A stretch of 7,047 bases of DNA from an uncultured cyanobacterium. Its GTDB lineage: Bacteria; Cyanobacteriota; Cyanobacteriia; Phormidesmidales; Phormidesmidaceae. Under the pieces are notes generated by a model that made no database searches, was not told the origin of the DNA, and was given only the letters and a program-made list of their open reading frames with translations. Positions 1-5,500 of the stretch are shown here, one piece after another; the stretch's first letter is position 1, and each line of letters opens with the position of its first letter. Position numbers and translations under genes: made by a program. The stretch covers positions 1-7,047 of the forward strand of contig CALHGI010000300.1 of the NCBI GenBank assembly GCA_938029995.1. The letters are read 5' to 3'.

Positions 1-540
1 GATGGAGTAGGGCATTTTGGGCCCTGTCAAAATGATGTCCATTTGAGAAGGACGTTGCTTGAGCAGCTCTAGCACTTCTGATTCTGGAATCAGGCCGTAG
101 TCAATGGCCAAACTCAGTTCGTCTAGCATCACTAGGCCGTACTTGTCGCCGTCTTGGACAACTGTTTTTACATAACTCCACAGCTCACTTACTGCGGTCT
201 GGGCATCGTCCGTGGTTTCAAAGATGCAGCCTTCATAGCTGCAGCGTATCCAGTCTAGGTTTTGGCCCATTTGGGTGATGTGATTTGGGCCTTGATCAAT
301 GCCCCCTTTGAGAAACTGGGCGACTAGCACTGACATGCCTTGGTCGGCGGACCGCAGTGCCTGGACCATGACATTGGTGAAAAAACTACGATGGACCGAT
401 GTGAAGACCCGCAGGGAGCCTTCAAGTGCCTGTAGAAACGGATGACGCTCCCCTTGGGAAATAATAGGTGGGGCATCGGCGGTGGCGGGAATTCGGGTGG
501 GACGGCGGGTATCGTGGGTTACCCTCAGCTGTTGAACCAT
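1..540 (-). CDS. Cob(I)alamin adenosyltransferase-like protein (CobA/BtuR/CobO family) with degenerate P-loop, 3' end cut off
   Basis: The minus-strand frame opens with ATG at 538-540 and stays open to the window edge: 180 residues, C-terminus missing. The order of blocks follows BtuR/CobO ATP:corrinoid adenosyltransferases: a GSLRVFT strand (41-47), ALRSADQG (61-68), VLVAQFLKGG (71-80), NLDWIRC (94-100), a Walker B-like LVMLDELSLAIDYGLI (136-151) and ILTGP (170-174). True family members transfer the adenosyl group of ATP to cobalt and carry a GNGKGKTT Walker A loop after the first strand. Here that place reads SVHRSFFT (48-55), with no GKT/S. I recall cyanobacterial homologues with a similarly altered loop, so this may be a distinct subfamily rather than a damaged gene; ATP binding and adenosyltransferase activity are both doubtful. 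The first 35 residues are an unrelated, probably flexible extension. The same-strand peptide gene at 670-771 lies 129 bp upstream. Confidence 0.75.
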   Translation of the reverse strand, partial: MVQQLRVTHDTRRPTRIPATADAPPIISQGERHPFLQALEGSLRVFTSVHRSFFTNVMVQALRSADQGMSVLVAQFLKGGIDQGPNHITQMGQNLDWIRCSYEGCIFETTDDAQTAVSELWSYVKTVVQDGDKYGLVMLDELSLAIDYGLIPESEVLELLKQRPSQMDIILTGPKMPYSI

Positions 541-544
541 AAAA

Positions 545-590
545 CGCTATATCTAGTAGCACTTTTGTTAGTGTCGCCCTAAATATAGCG
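545..590. repeat. 8-bp inverted repeat upstream of the adenosyltransferase-like gene
   Basis: CGCTATAT at 545-552 is exactly mirrored by ATATAGCG at 583-590, with a 30-nt spacer. It begins 5 bp upstream of the minus-strand start codon at 540. The outer arm, read on minus, also contains TATATT, which could serve as a -10 box, but no good -35 sits at the right distance. It could be an operator or a leader stem; the sequence does not decide between them. Confidence 0.3.
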
Positions 591-669
591 CATGCGGGGA
601 GGATTTATGTAGCGGCTTAACATGATGCAGTTCCGCTTGATGTGGGACGTTAAATCTTCCTGAAGGGCG

Positions 670-771
670 TTAGAAAAAAATGGGGGAGGCTAGGGCTACT
701 GAGGCCACTAGGGTAAGGGTTGCGATCGCAACCACCACAGTCAGCTTGTCTGTTTTAACGCGTTTTTTCAT
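670..771 (-). CDS. 33-residue single-helix membrane peptide, unidentified
   Basis: On minus, ATG at 769-771 opens a 33-codon frame that ends with TAA at 670-672. A clear Shine-Dalgarno sequence, GAGGTG, ends 4 nt before the start, stronger than for any other gene in the window. The peptide starts with a basic stretch (MKKRVKTDK, residues 1-9), followed by an uninterrupted hydrophobic run (about 11-33) ending SPIFF. That fits an N-in single-span membrane miniprotein. VALAS (25-29) also resembles a signal-peptidase site, but almost nothing would remain after cleavage. It does not match the small photosystem, cytochrome b6f or NDH-1 subunits I can recall. A HIP1 octamer inside a 16-bp palindrome (718-733) lies in the coding region. 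It could be co-transcribed with the adenosyltransferase-like gene 129 bp downstream. The start signal and composition are what favour it being real. Confidence 0.5.
   Translation of the reverse strand: MKKRVKTDKLTVVVAIATLTLVASVALASPIFF
718..733. repeat. HIP1 octamer inside a 16-bp perfect palindrome
   Basis: GGTTGCGATCGCAACC is a perfect 16-bp palindrome centred on the HIP1 core GCGATCGC at 722-729. HIP1 is a highly abundant octamer in many cyanobacterial genomes and supports the taxonomic reading. Confidence 0.8.
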
Positions 772-904
772 CACTCACCTCATCGGTTGTTGACAGGTGC
801 TAACAGGCCGCCATCCTAGCATGGGGTCTGGGGAGGGCTACAACACAGCCTGCCACCGCCAAAGCAAGCTATGGTCAAAAAATGTTCTTTTTTCTTAAGC
901 AACC

Positions 905-1567
905 ATGCTGAAAGCGATTTTATTTGATTTGGATGGCACCCTGGCCCATACCGATCCCATTCACTTCCAAGTTTGGCAATCTTTGCTCGCGCCCCACGGA
1001 ATGACGGTGGACCAGAAATTTTATGATTGCTTTATTAGTGGCCGACTCAACCCCGATATTGTGCGGGATCTGCTGCCAACGTTTTCAGTGCGCCAGGGCC
1101 GTATTTTCAGTTCAGACAAGGAAGCTCGGTTTCGGCAGATGGCTGCGGACCACCTGCAACGTATGCCCGGCCTGACCGATTTTTTATCCCACATAGAGCA
1201 GCAGGGGTATGCTACGGCCCTTGTCACCAACGCCCCCCGTTCCAATGCCGAATTTATGCTGAGCACCCTAGCCCTAGAAGGGGTTTTTCACCCCGTGATC
1301 ATTGCCGATGATTTACCCAAAGGTAAACCCGATCCGCTGCCCTACCAAACCGCATTAGACCAGCTGGGGCTACAGCCAGACGAGGCCCTAGTCTTTGAAG
1401 ATTCACCCACCGGAGTCCAGGCTGCAACAGCAGCAGAGATTCCCACCATTGGCATTACCTCTAGCCACAGTGACGCGACCCTATGCCAGCTAGGGGCAAT
1501 GTTCACTATCGCCGATTTTACCGATAGTCGCCTGTTGACCTATGGCCTTCAGCCTGTGATTCGATAA
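905..1567 (+). CDS. HAD-superfamily hydrolase, beta-phosphoglucomutase-like subfamily
   Basis: The 220-residue length is usual for HAD subfamily I phosphatases or phosphomutases with a helical C1 cap. Motif I is FDLDGTL (7-13), with nucleophile D8 and general acid/base D10. The helical cap spans roughly 15-85. Motif II is LVTNAP (106-111), with T108 as the expected phosphate-binding residue. Motif III is K141 in KGKPDP. Motif IV is VFEDSPTGVQAA (163-174), with E165/D166 as Mg ligands. All catalytic residues are present, so the enzyme should be active and cytosolic. The family acts on small phosphorylated metabolites such as sugar phosphates, phosphoglycolate or nucleotides; the substrate cannot be read from sequence. 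ATG at 905 is chosen because MLKAILFDLDGT is the normal family N-terminus; no convincing ribosome binding site precedes it. A TTGACA at 790-795 might be a -35 box, but its -10 partner is poor. Confidence 0.9.
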   Translation: MLKAILFDLDGTLAHTDPIHFQVWQSLLAPHGMTVDQKFYDCFISGRLNPDIVRDLLPTFSVRQGRIFSSDKEARFRQMAADHLQRMPGLTDFLSHIEQQGYATALVTNAPRSNAEFMLSTLALEGVFHPVIIADDLPKGKPDPLPYQTALDQLGLQPDEALVFEDSPTGVQAATAAEIPTIGITSSHSDATLCQLGAMFTIADFTDSRLLTYGLQPVIR

Positions 1568-1783
1568 ATGTATGGATCGGATGCCCCAAGAGACTGCGCT
1601 ACCCAGGTTCCAGGCATGACTGTGGTGTGTCAAACCTATGGACGTAACGCTATCTGCTGGGCCCGAGCGTTCCAAGGCTGTCCCATGGCTGCCCATGAAT
1701 CTAGACAGATTATCCTGGTGGACGCTTGCAAGGACAGTACAGACTCTTAGATGGTAGGAATGGATTAGTTTTAGATTTTCACC

Positions 1784-2080
1784 ATGAGCAATGCCCCTGA
1801 CGATCAGCCCCAAACTGTTCAGGACCGTCTAGCTAGGTTAAGGCACCTAGCCCAGGCCTTTCCCAAGGAACAGCGCGAAGATGTCCTGCTCGAACTCGAC
1901 GATCTAAGCGCCGATTTACGGGCTGATGGTGCCAGCCTGCCCACACTGCACGCACGGCTCAAACGTTTAGCCGCCATCGCTATGATGGCCCGCATGTTTG
2001 CCACCAACAATCAGCAGTCGATTGAAGAGTTTGCCAGTAATTTGGTGGACTTAACCAAGGCAACCAAGGTGGGTGAATAG
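1784..2080 (+). CDS. Small helical protein of unknown function
   Basis: This 98-residue, mostly charged and helical protein has an N-terminal disordered stretch (about 1-11), an acidic amphipathic segment EQREDVLLELDDLSADL (29-45), a basic helix HARLKRLAAIAMMARMFA (56-73) and a C-terminal helix (79-92). There are no cysteines, signal peptide or clear membrane span. The pattern of an acidic ELDDL helix, then a basic RLKRL helix, then a short hydrophobic segment recalls C-terminal modules I associate with cyanobacterial pentapeptide-repeat and signalling proteins, where they may mediate protein contacts; this comparison is from memory and weak. The gene starts 216 bp after the HAD gene on the same strand and converges with the CDF transporter gene, leaving 35 bp between stop codons. 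No Shine-Dalgarno sequence is visible before ATG 1784. Confidence 0.65.
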   Translation: MSNAPDDQPQTVQDRLARLRHLAQAFPKEQREDVLLELDDLSADLRADGASLPTLHARLKRLAAIAMMARMFATNNQQSIEEFASNLVDLTKATKVGE

Positions 2081-2115
2081 CAGGGCAAGGGGCAAAGCCT
2101 AAGCTTAGTTGTCTT

Positions 2116-3030
2116 TTAATAGTAATAATTGCGCACGGGTAACGTATGGTCTTGCTCTACCCAAATTTGGGCGTTGACCGGTCCGTAATGGTGTCGCAGC
2201 GCACTTTCCACCCGTTCGCCGATGGTACGGGCCATGCCTAGAAACTCTGGGTGCACCGCTAGGTAAAGCTCGATCCAAACCTGGCGACCCACCATCCCCC
2301 TTGACCGGATCCGATTGCAACGGGTGACACCTTCTACGGTGGTGACCACCTGGGCAATGGCTTCGGGGGCAATGGCGGTGGGCCTGAGTAACGTCGGTAA
2401 TTGGGTGTTGAGGACGCGCCAGAAGCTGTGGAGGGTAAAAATAAGCAGTGCGATCGCAAGTAGCGGATCAAGCCAACTATAGCCGCGCCAAATACCCACC
2501 AGCCCCAACAACACCAAGATACTTAACCAGCCATCCCCCAACACATGCTGGGTCGTCAGCTTGAGAGCTAAACTCTGTAAATAGCGCCCCTGATAGGACA
2601 CCAACAAGGCCAAGGTGAGGGCAATGGCCACCATGGCTGCCATCAGCTGCATAAGAACAACGGTCACTTCCACGGGAAAGGGCAGCGAAACCTGCTGCAT
2701 GGCCGATTCAAACTGACCCAAAGCAACCATCAAGACACTGACGCCGAAAAAACCCAACAGGGCAGCCAAAATTAGCGCACTGCCCACTTCCCCCCGGCCA
2801 TGGCCCCATATCTCTCGTCCCAAGGGCCGCTGCGTCGAAGCCACTGCAGTCAAACTAAGGCCCGTACTAAAAACATCAATCAAGGTGTGGAGAGATTCCG
2901 CCAATAAACAAACCGATTGGCTTGTCCAACCAGCCGTCACCTCAATGGTCAAAATCACTAAATTAGCCCACAGCATCATGAGCAACAGGCGATAACACGT
3001 TTGCCGTTGTTGCCCAGCATCTATGACCAT
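2116..3030 (-). CDS. Cation diffusion facilitator (CDF) family divalent-metal efflux transporter
   Basis: At 304 residues it has the normal CDF size and order. About six hydrophobic segments lie near residues 14-34, 40-64, 83-104, 120-144, 164-180 and 187-206. Metal-site signatures are present in both expected helices: H48-x3-D52 in SLHTLID (TM2) and H162-x3-D166 in QHVLGD (TM5). Together these form the four-ligand transport site of the family. WGHGRGE (75-81), between TM2 and TM3, is the conserved cytosolic loop that reads as GHGKxE in many members. Residues about 215-296 match the C-terminal ferredoxin-like dimerisation domain, which senses cytosolic metal. CDF proteins use proton antiport to export Zn, Fe, Mn, Co or Cd across the inner membrane. 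An HxxxD pair is most often seen with Zn, but specificity is an inference. No histidine-rich loop or adjacent metal regulator is present. ATG 3030 gives the normal short N-terminus. Confidence 0.9.
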   Translation of the reverse strand: MVIDAGQQRQTCYRLLLMMLWANLVILTIEVTAGWTSQSVCLLAESLHTLIDVFSTGLSLTAVASTQRPLGREIWGHGRGEVGSALILAALLGFFGVSVLMVALGQFESAMQQVSLPFPVEVTVVLMQLMAAMVAIALTLALLVSYQGRYLQSLALKLTTQHVLGDGWLSILVLLGLVGIWRGYSWLDPLLAIALLIFTLHSFWRVLNTQLPTLLRPTAIAPEAIAQVVTTVEGVTRCNRIRSRGMVGRQVWIELYLAVHPEFLGMARTIGERVESALRHHYGPVNAQIWVEQDHTLPVRNYYY

Positions 3031-3251
3031 GGATTACCCATCAACCAGTTGAGCATATTCAATGCCGTCTCCCCTGCCAAGGGACCATATCACGGGAAGC
3101 AGAGCGTCATCAAAAAAATGCACCCATGACCTATAGAATGCCGCTAAAATTTCTTACATGACTAACCACAGGCTGGAAAGATCCTACTGAAGCGACGATC
3201 TTTTGCCATTGAGTTAGAAATTTATATAACAGACTGACTTAACCAAAGACC

Positions 3252-3280
3252 TTGACAGCCAAGTCAGATGTTCATCAAAA
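3252..3280 (+). promoter_or_regulatory. Possible promoter of the Yfr1-like RNA
   Basis: A perfect -35 consensus TTGACA lies at 3252-3257. After a 17-nt spacer comes TCAAAA (3275-3280), a weak -10 with three of six matches. Transcription would begin near 3287-3290, just before the first hairpin at 3295. An alternative AT-rich TTAAAT at 3283-3288 is too far away (25-nt spacer). Confidence 0.3.
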
Positions 3281-3287
3281 ATTTAAA

Positions 3288-3408
3288 TGCAGAAAGGGTA
3301 CCGACGACTGGCCGTGTTTCGTCTCGGTACCCTCACTGGTTCGCTCCTCACACACAATAGTCAGTTTAGGTCATATAGCGGAATTTGTCATCCCTGACCT
3401 AAATTTTC
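3288..3408 (+). ncRNA. Candidate Yfr1-like cyanobacterial small RNA
   Basis: The architecture is hairpin, unpaired core motif, then hairpin plus T-tract. The 5' stem AGGGTACCGA (3295-3304) pairs with TCGGTACCCT (3324-3333), 10 bp, extended inside by GAC/GTC past a single bulged C. The linker contains GCTCCTCACAC (3343-3353), matching 10 of 11 positions of the ultraconserved Yfr1 core ACUCCUCACAC. The 3' stem TTTAGGTCA (3365-3373) pairs with TGACCTAAA (3395-3403), followed by TTTT at 3404-3407. Yfr1 is known across cyanobacteria as a small RNA with this motif exposed between two stem-loops; it base-pairs with mRNAs such as porin messages. Points against: at about 115-120 nt it is roughly twice the usual length, the final T-tract is short, the first motif base differs, and the guaB/trxA neighbours seen elsewhere are absent. 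Confidence 0.35.
3295..3333 (-). terminator. Hairpin that could also end the minus-strand DALR-domain gene
   Basis: Read on minus, the 10-bp stem (arms 3324-3333 and 3295-3304) is followed by TTTCTGCATTT, a broken T-tract. It lies about 100 nt beyond the stop codon at 3432, so it may act as a weak Rho-independent terminator. This competes with, or adds to, the reading as the 5' hairpin of a plus-strand RNA. Confidence 0.35.
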
Positions 3409-3431
3409 ATGTCCAAACCCCCCAAAATGCG

Positions 3432-4250
3432 CTAAAAGTACTCCGCTAATTGATACCCCAATCTTCCATTTATCAATTGTTTCAGCACAATTTGAGTTGA
3501 TATGAGCCAACGACACAAGGTTTCCGCTGCGGGGGAAGCCGGTGTCGCGGCACCGGTACATTTTTCCAAGACCACTACTAGCTGCTGAGACATTTGTAAT
3601 AGTTGGGGCAGCGTCGCCTCATCCCAACCATCGCAAATGTCTAATAAACCGTGAATCAATTCATCCACAGGAGAGCCCGACAGACGGAATGGGCTGTTAG
3701 ATGGGCTGGCAGACGGTGATTGGGGCACTCCACCCATCTGCCGGTAACGAGCTTGCCACCGACAACACCGCTCATATCCAGACTGCAACTGCCATAGCTG
3801 TGCGGGCTCTAAGGCATAGGGCTGATCATGGCCTACCCGCAGTAACGTCTGCGGAGTTAGCTGCTGTTGCCATTGGTCCATGCCCTGCTGGGAGATGACA
3901 AACTCAAGCCAACCATCCTCATTCTGGCGAATACTTGACCATACTGACGGTGTTGCTTGCTTGAGCAACACCGTCAGTAAATTAGATGCAATTTTATCCG
4001 CCGGTTGCTGCCAGATGTTCTCTAATTTCCGTGAAATTGCAGAAACATACGTGATGCTTTCTTTACGATGAAGTTTTTTTAAGGGAATATTCTGATGACA
4101 AATATGTGTGGTTTTACCGATGCTTAATAAAACCGCTGAATATCTAAGGGGAGTATGAAGGTTTGACTTAGATAATGCTTGATTGATGGGATTGATAACT
4201 TCAATCGAGGAAGCTAAATCAGACAATAATGTCCGTTTTAACGAAACCAT
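3432..4250 (-). CDS. ArgRS-like DALR anticodon-binding-domain protein without a catalytic core
   Basis: This 272-residue protein seems to join two pieces of arginyl-tRNA synthetase. Residues about 66-131 (ITYVSAISRKL, then QQPADKIASNLLTVL, then DGWLEFVIS) resemble the N-terminal additional domain, where an IA..L..L helix is followed by a G-(F/W)-(I/L) strand. Residues about 150-272 (QLQSGYERCCRWQARYRQMG at 154-173, helical stretch 196-229, TLCRWLISTQIVLKQLINGRLG at 244-265) resemble the all-helical DALR domain that reads tRNA-Arg. No HIGH or KMSKS motif exists, and there is no room for the Rossmann catalytic domain, so it cannot aminoacylate. I recall stand-alone DALR-domain proteins in cyanobacteria; their role is unknown to me, with tRNA binding or synthetase regulation possible. 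A Ser/Pro-rich loop (175-194) is an insertion. A perfect 16-bp hairpin lies within the codons for residues 91-103. ATG 4250 has no visible Shine-Dalgarno sequence. The DALR assignment is motif memory and moderately sure. Confidence 0.6.
   Translation of the reverse strand: MVSLKRTLLSDLASSIEVINPINQALSKSNLHTPLRYSAVLLSIGKTTHICHQNIPLKKLHRKESITYVSAISRKLENIWQQPADKIASNLLTVLLKQATPSVWSSIRQNEDGWLEFVISQQGMDQWQQQLTPQTLLRVGHDQPYALEPAQLWQLQSGYERCCRWQARYRQMGGVPQSPSASPSNSPFRLSGSPVDELIHGLLDICDGWDEATLPQLLQMSQQLVVVLEKCTGAATPASPAAETLCRWLISTQIVLKQLINGRLGYQLAEYF
3942..3979. repeat. Perfect 16-bp inverted repeat with 6-nt loop inside a coding sequence
   Basis: TACTGACGGTGTTGCT (3942-3957) is exactly mirrored by AGCAACACCGTCAGTA (3964-3979) around the loop TGCTTG. 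In the minus-strand protein it encodes the stretch around LTVLLKQATPSVW. No T-tract follows on either strand, so it is not a standard terminator. Confidence 0.9.
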
Positions 4251-4284
4251 GTCATATTATTTGTATTAACTGAGTAAAAATACA

Positions 4285-4309
4285 GAGTGCTTTCCAGGCA
4301 CCCTTTTTT
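4285..4309 (+). terminator. Rho-independent-like terminator on the plus strand, without an obvious gene upstream
   Basis: GAGTGC (4285-4290) pairs with GCACCC (4298-4303) apart from one A/C mismatch, around a 7-nt loop, and is followed directly by six T residues (4304-4309). The only sequence upstream on plus is the antisense strand of the DALR-domain gene. It may stop antisense transcription or be a coincidental A-tract upstream of that gene's promoter. Confidence 0.35.
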
Positions 4310-4566
4310 CTAAACTAGTCCCAGATTAGTTGCCTATTAGGTTTCAATTACATCCTTCAAGAAAAGCTGAAGTAAGTATAAAGAAGTCAATTACGGGATG
4401 CCAATCAGATTAGTCGTTTGTATTAATGTACTTGATGTATTTGTTTCGTATACTGATCGTGGTTTTACGGTTGACAGATACAGTGAATCCTTAGTTCTTG
4501 ACATAGGGCTTTTAAATTACTTCTTTTTAAATTTCATACAAGATTGCATTCAGGGTGGATCGATAA

Positions 4567-4605
4567 CTGGGGTTTTTAAAACCAAGCGTTCCCCAGCTTA
4601 TTTTT
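4567..4605 (+). terminator. Terminator- or attenuator-like hairpin before the Crp/Fnr gene
   Basis: CTGGGG (4567-4572) pairs with CCCCAG (4591-4596), followed by CTTATTTTT to 4605. The 18-nt loop partly folds on itself: GGTTTT 4571-4576 can alternatively pair with AAAACC 4578-4583, which competes with the outer stem. It sits 35 nt before the start at 4640, so it may end a short upstream transcript or attenuate a long leader. Confidence 0.4.
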
Positions 4606-4639
4606 GTGGCTAAAAACTCTATGGCTTGACACTAGGTAA

Positions 4640-5386
4640 ATGACACTATCTGAATTATCAACAACTTCCAGTACCGTCCCCATGACCTCATCTCTCCCAG
4701 CAGATGACGCTCGGCCATTTCATGTATGGCAACGCATCCTTGATTGGGCTCAAGAGCACTATCGATGTCGCACCTTCAGTAAAGATGAGCGAATTCCGAC
4801 ACGTCCGGGGTTGCTTTATCTAGTGCAACAGGGTGCCGTGCGTTTAGTTGGAAGCGCACAGGTTAGTGCCACCCTCAAGCAGCAAAAGGCATCGTCCGCC
4901 AGGGTTCCTTTGGTGGCTGCTGAAGAAGCCTTTCTTGGATTTGTTGGGGCGGGTCAGCCATTTGAAATCGTTGCCCAGCCACCGTTTACCCTACAGAGTT
5001 TTTCCCACGTCGATCAGACCACCATTGTCTGGCTCTACTGGAATGATTTGGATACGTGGCCCCATTTTCGCCGTGAGGTTTTAGATGCATTTCGCCGTCA
5101 GCATCAGCGCAAGCTGCTGTGGCTAAGTACTTTGGGGCAGCGCCGGACTATCGATCGGCTGTTGGGCTTTTTGACCTTGTTGGTCGATGAGTATGGTGAG
5201 CCCTGTGACAATGGCTACTATTTACCCTTTCCCCTAACCCATGCCCAAATTGGTAGTGCCATTGGTTCTACTCGGGTCACGGTCACCCGTCTCATGGGCA
5301 AACTGCGCCAGCGTGGTTTAATCCAAAGCCACGGCGAAAATCTCATTAGCATTCCCTTTGGTGCCAGCCTAAAGCAGCAGGGTTAA
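4640..5386 (+). CDS. Crp/Fnr-family transcriptional regulator with NtcA-like recognition helix
   Basis: The 248 residues have the Crp/Fnr order: a low-complexity Ser/Thr-rich N-terminus (1-20), a beta-roll effector domain (about 45-140), a dimerisation helix (about 145-172) and a C-terminal winged helix (about 196-240). The helix-turn-helix reads LTHAQIGSAIGSTRVTVTRLMGKLRQRGLI (199-228, split here at LTHAQIGSAI and GSTRVTVTRL); GSTRVTVTRL is the same wording as the NtcA recognition helix, so a GTA-N8-TAC-like site is plausible. The sensor domain is poor: I do not see the Gly/Glu/Arg phosphate-binding signature of cAMP-binding CRP, nor Fnr-type cysteines. It is longer than NtcA and differs in the sensor half, so it is a paralogue, not NtcA. 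The block EEAFLGFVGAGQPFEI (95-110) and the region 140-186 recall a conserved cyanobacterial subfamily. Start ATG 4640 has AGG 4 nt upstream; M15 (4682) is an alternative. Its ligand is unknown. Confidence 0.85.
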   Translation: MTLSELSTTSSTVPMTSSLPADDARPFHVWQRILDWAQEHYRCRTFSKDERIPTRPGLLYLVQQGAVRLVGSAQVSATLKQQKASSARVPLVAAEEAFLGFVGAGQPFEIVAQPPFTLQSFSHVDQTTIVWLYWNDLDTWPHFRREVLDAFRRQHQRKLLWLSTLGQRRTIDRLLGFLTLLVDEYGEPCDNGYYLPFPLTHAQIGSAIGSTRVTVTRLMGKLRQRGLIQSHGENLISIPFGASLKQQG

Positions 5387-5397
5387 CTTAACAGTGT

Positions 5398-5409
5398 CAT
5401 CCTAGGATG
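5398..5409. repeat. 12-bp perfect palindrome after the Crp/Fnr gene
   Basis: CATCCTAGGATG is self-complementary without a loop and starts 12 bp after the stop codon. It could be a protein-binding site or chance; no second copy is seen in the window. Confidence 0.4.
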
Positions 5410-5435
5410 GCGATCATTCACCCTACCTTCAGTCG

Positions 5436-5497
5436 AGTTTGTGTCGCTAAGATAGTTCGTTTGGGACTACCGAAGCGGCACAAACTTGTCTTTGTTT
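5436..5497 (+). terminator. Probable terminator of the Crp/Fnr gene
   Basis: AGTTTGTGTCGCT (5436-5448) pairs with AGCGGCACAAACT (5474-5486) over 13 bp with one G/U pair. The 25-nt loop holds a small TAGT/ACTA stem. The T-rich run TGTCTTTGTTT (5487-5497) follows. It lies 50 nt beyond the stop at 5386. No T-tract follows on minus, so the plus reading is preferred. The long loop and interrupted T-tract lower certainty. Confidence 0.5.
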
Positions 5498-5500
5498 AAG

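Larger units (their letters stand above)
3031..3431. other. 401-bp intergenic region between two minus-strand genes, rich in hairpins
   Basis: I see no credible protein gene here. The left part (3031-3240) is AT-rich leader sequence for the CDF gene. It holds a modest 7-bp stem, AAAGATC 3177-3183 with GATCTTT 3197-3203. The right part (3252-3408) holds a consensus TTGACA, a strong hairpin, a Yfr1-type CTCCTCACAC motif and a second hairpin; these are described separately. A 65-codon frame starting at the TTG of that TTGACA lacks a ribosome binding site and crosses both hairpins, so I do not call it. Confidence 0.6.
4251..4639. other. 389-bp AT-rich divergent intergenic region
   Basis: It separates the minus-strand DALR-domain gene from the plus-strand Crp/Fnr gene and should hold promoters for both. 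Two terminator-like hairpins on plus (4285-4309 and 4567-4605) bracket about 260 bp of AT-rich sequence. TTGACA occurs at 4471-4476 and 4498-4503 and again at 4626-4631, but none has a convincing -10 at 16-18 nt. A 71-codon frame (4398-4613) runs through the second hairpin, has no ribosome binding site and ends inside the T-tract zone, so I do not call it. I looked for an NtcA-type GTA-N8-TAC site here and found none. Confidence 0.5.

Noticed and set aside
541..669. Cobalamin riboswitch upstream of the adenosyltransferase-like gene
   Set aside because: The conserved B12-box (GCCACTG-type) and the other core elements are absent in this short gap; only a simple inverted repeat is seen.
772..904. 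Promoter of the HAD gene at TTGACA 790-795
   Set aside because: The best -10 at a suitable distance (CATCCT, 812-817) matches only three of six bases, so I did not list it as a site.
1568..1750. 60-codon plus-strand frame directly after the HAD gene stop
   Set aside because: It has no ribosome binding site beyond the preceding stop, no recognisable motif and a composition typical of translated intergenic DNA. The stretch 1568-1783 otherwise shows nothing clear.
2099..2108. CTAAGCTTAG palindrome between the convergent genes as a terminator
   Set aside because: The 10-bp palindrome has no loop, so it cannot form a normal hairpin, and the nearby T residues are not placed as a terminator tail.
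3252..3449. 65-codon plus-strand frame between the CDF and DALR-domain genes
   Set aside because: Its TTG start is part of a consensus TTGACA, there is no ribosome binding site, it crosses two strong hairpins and it overlaps the end of the DALR-domain gene.
4398..4613. 71-codon plus-strand frame in the divergent gap
   Set aside because: No ribosome binding site is seen, it runs through the terminator-like hairpin and it resembles nothing I know; AT-rich non-coding DNA explains it.
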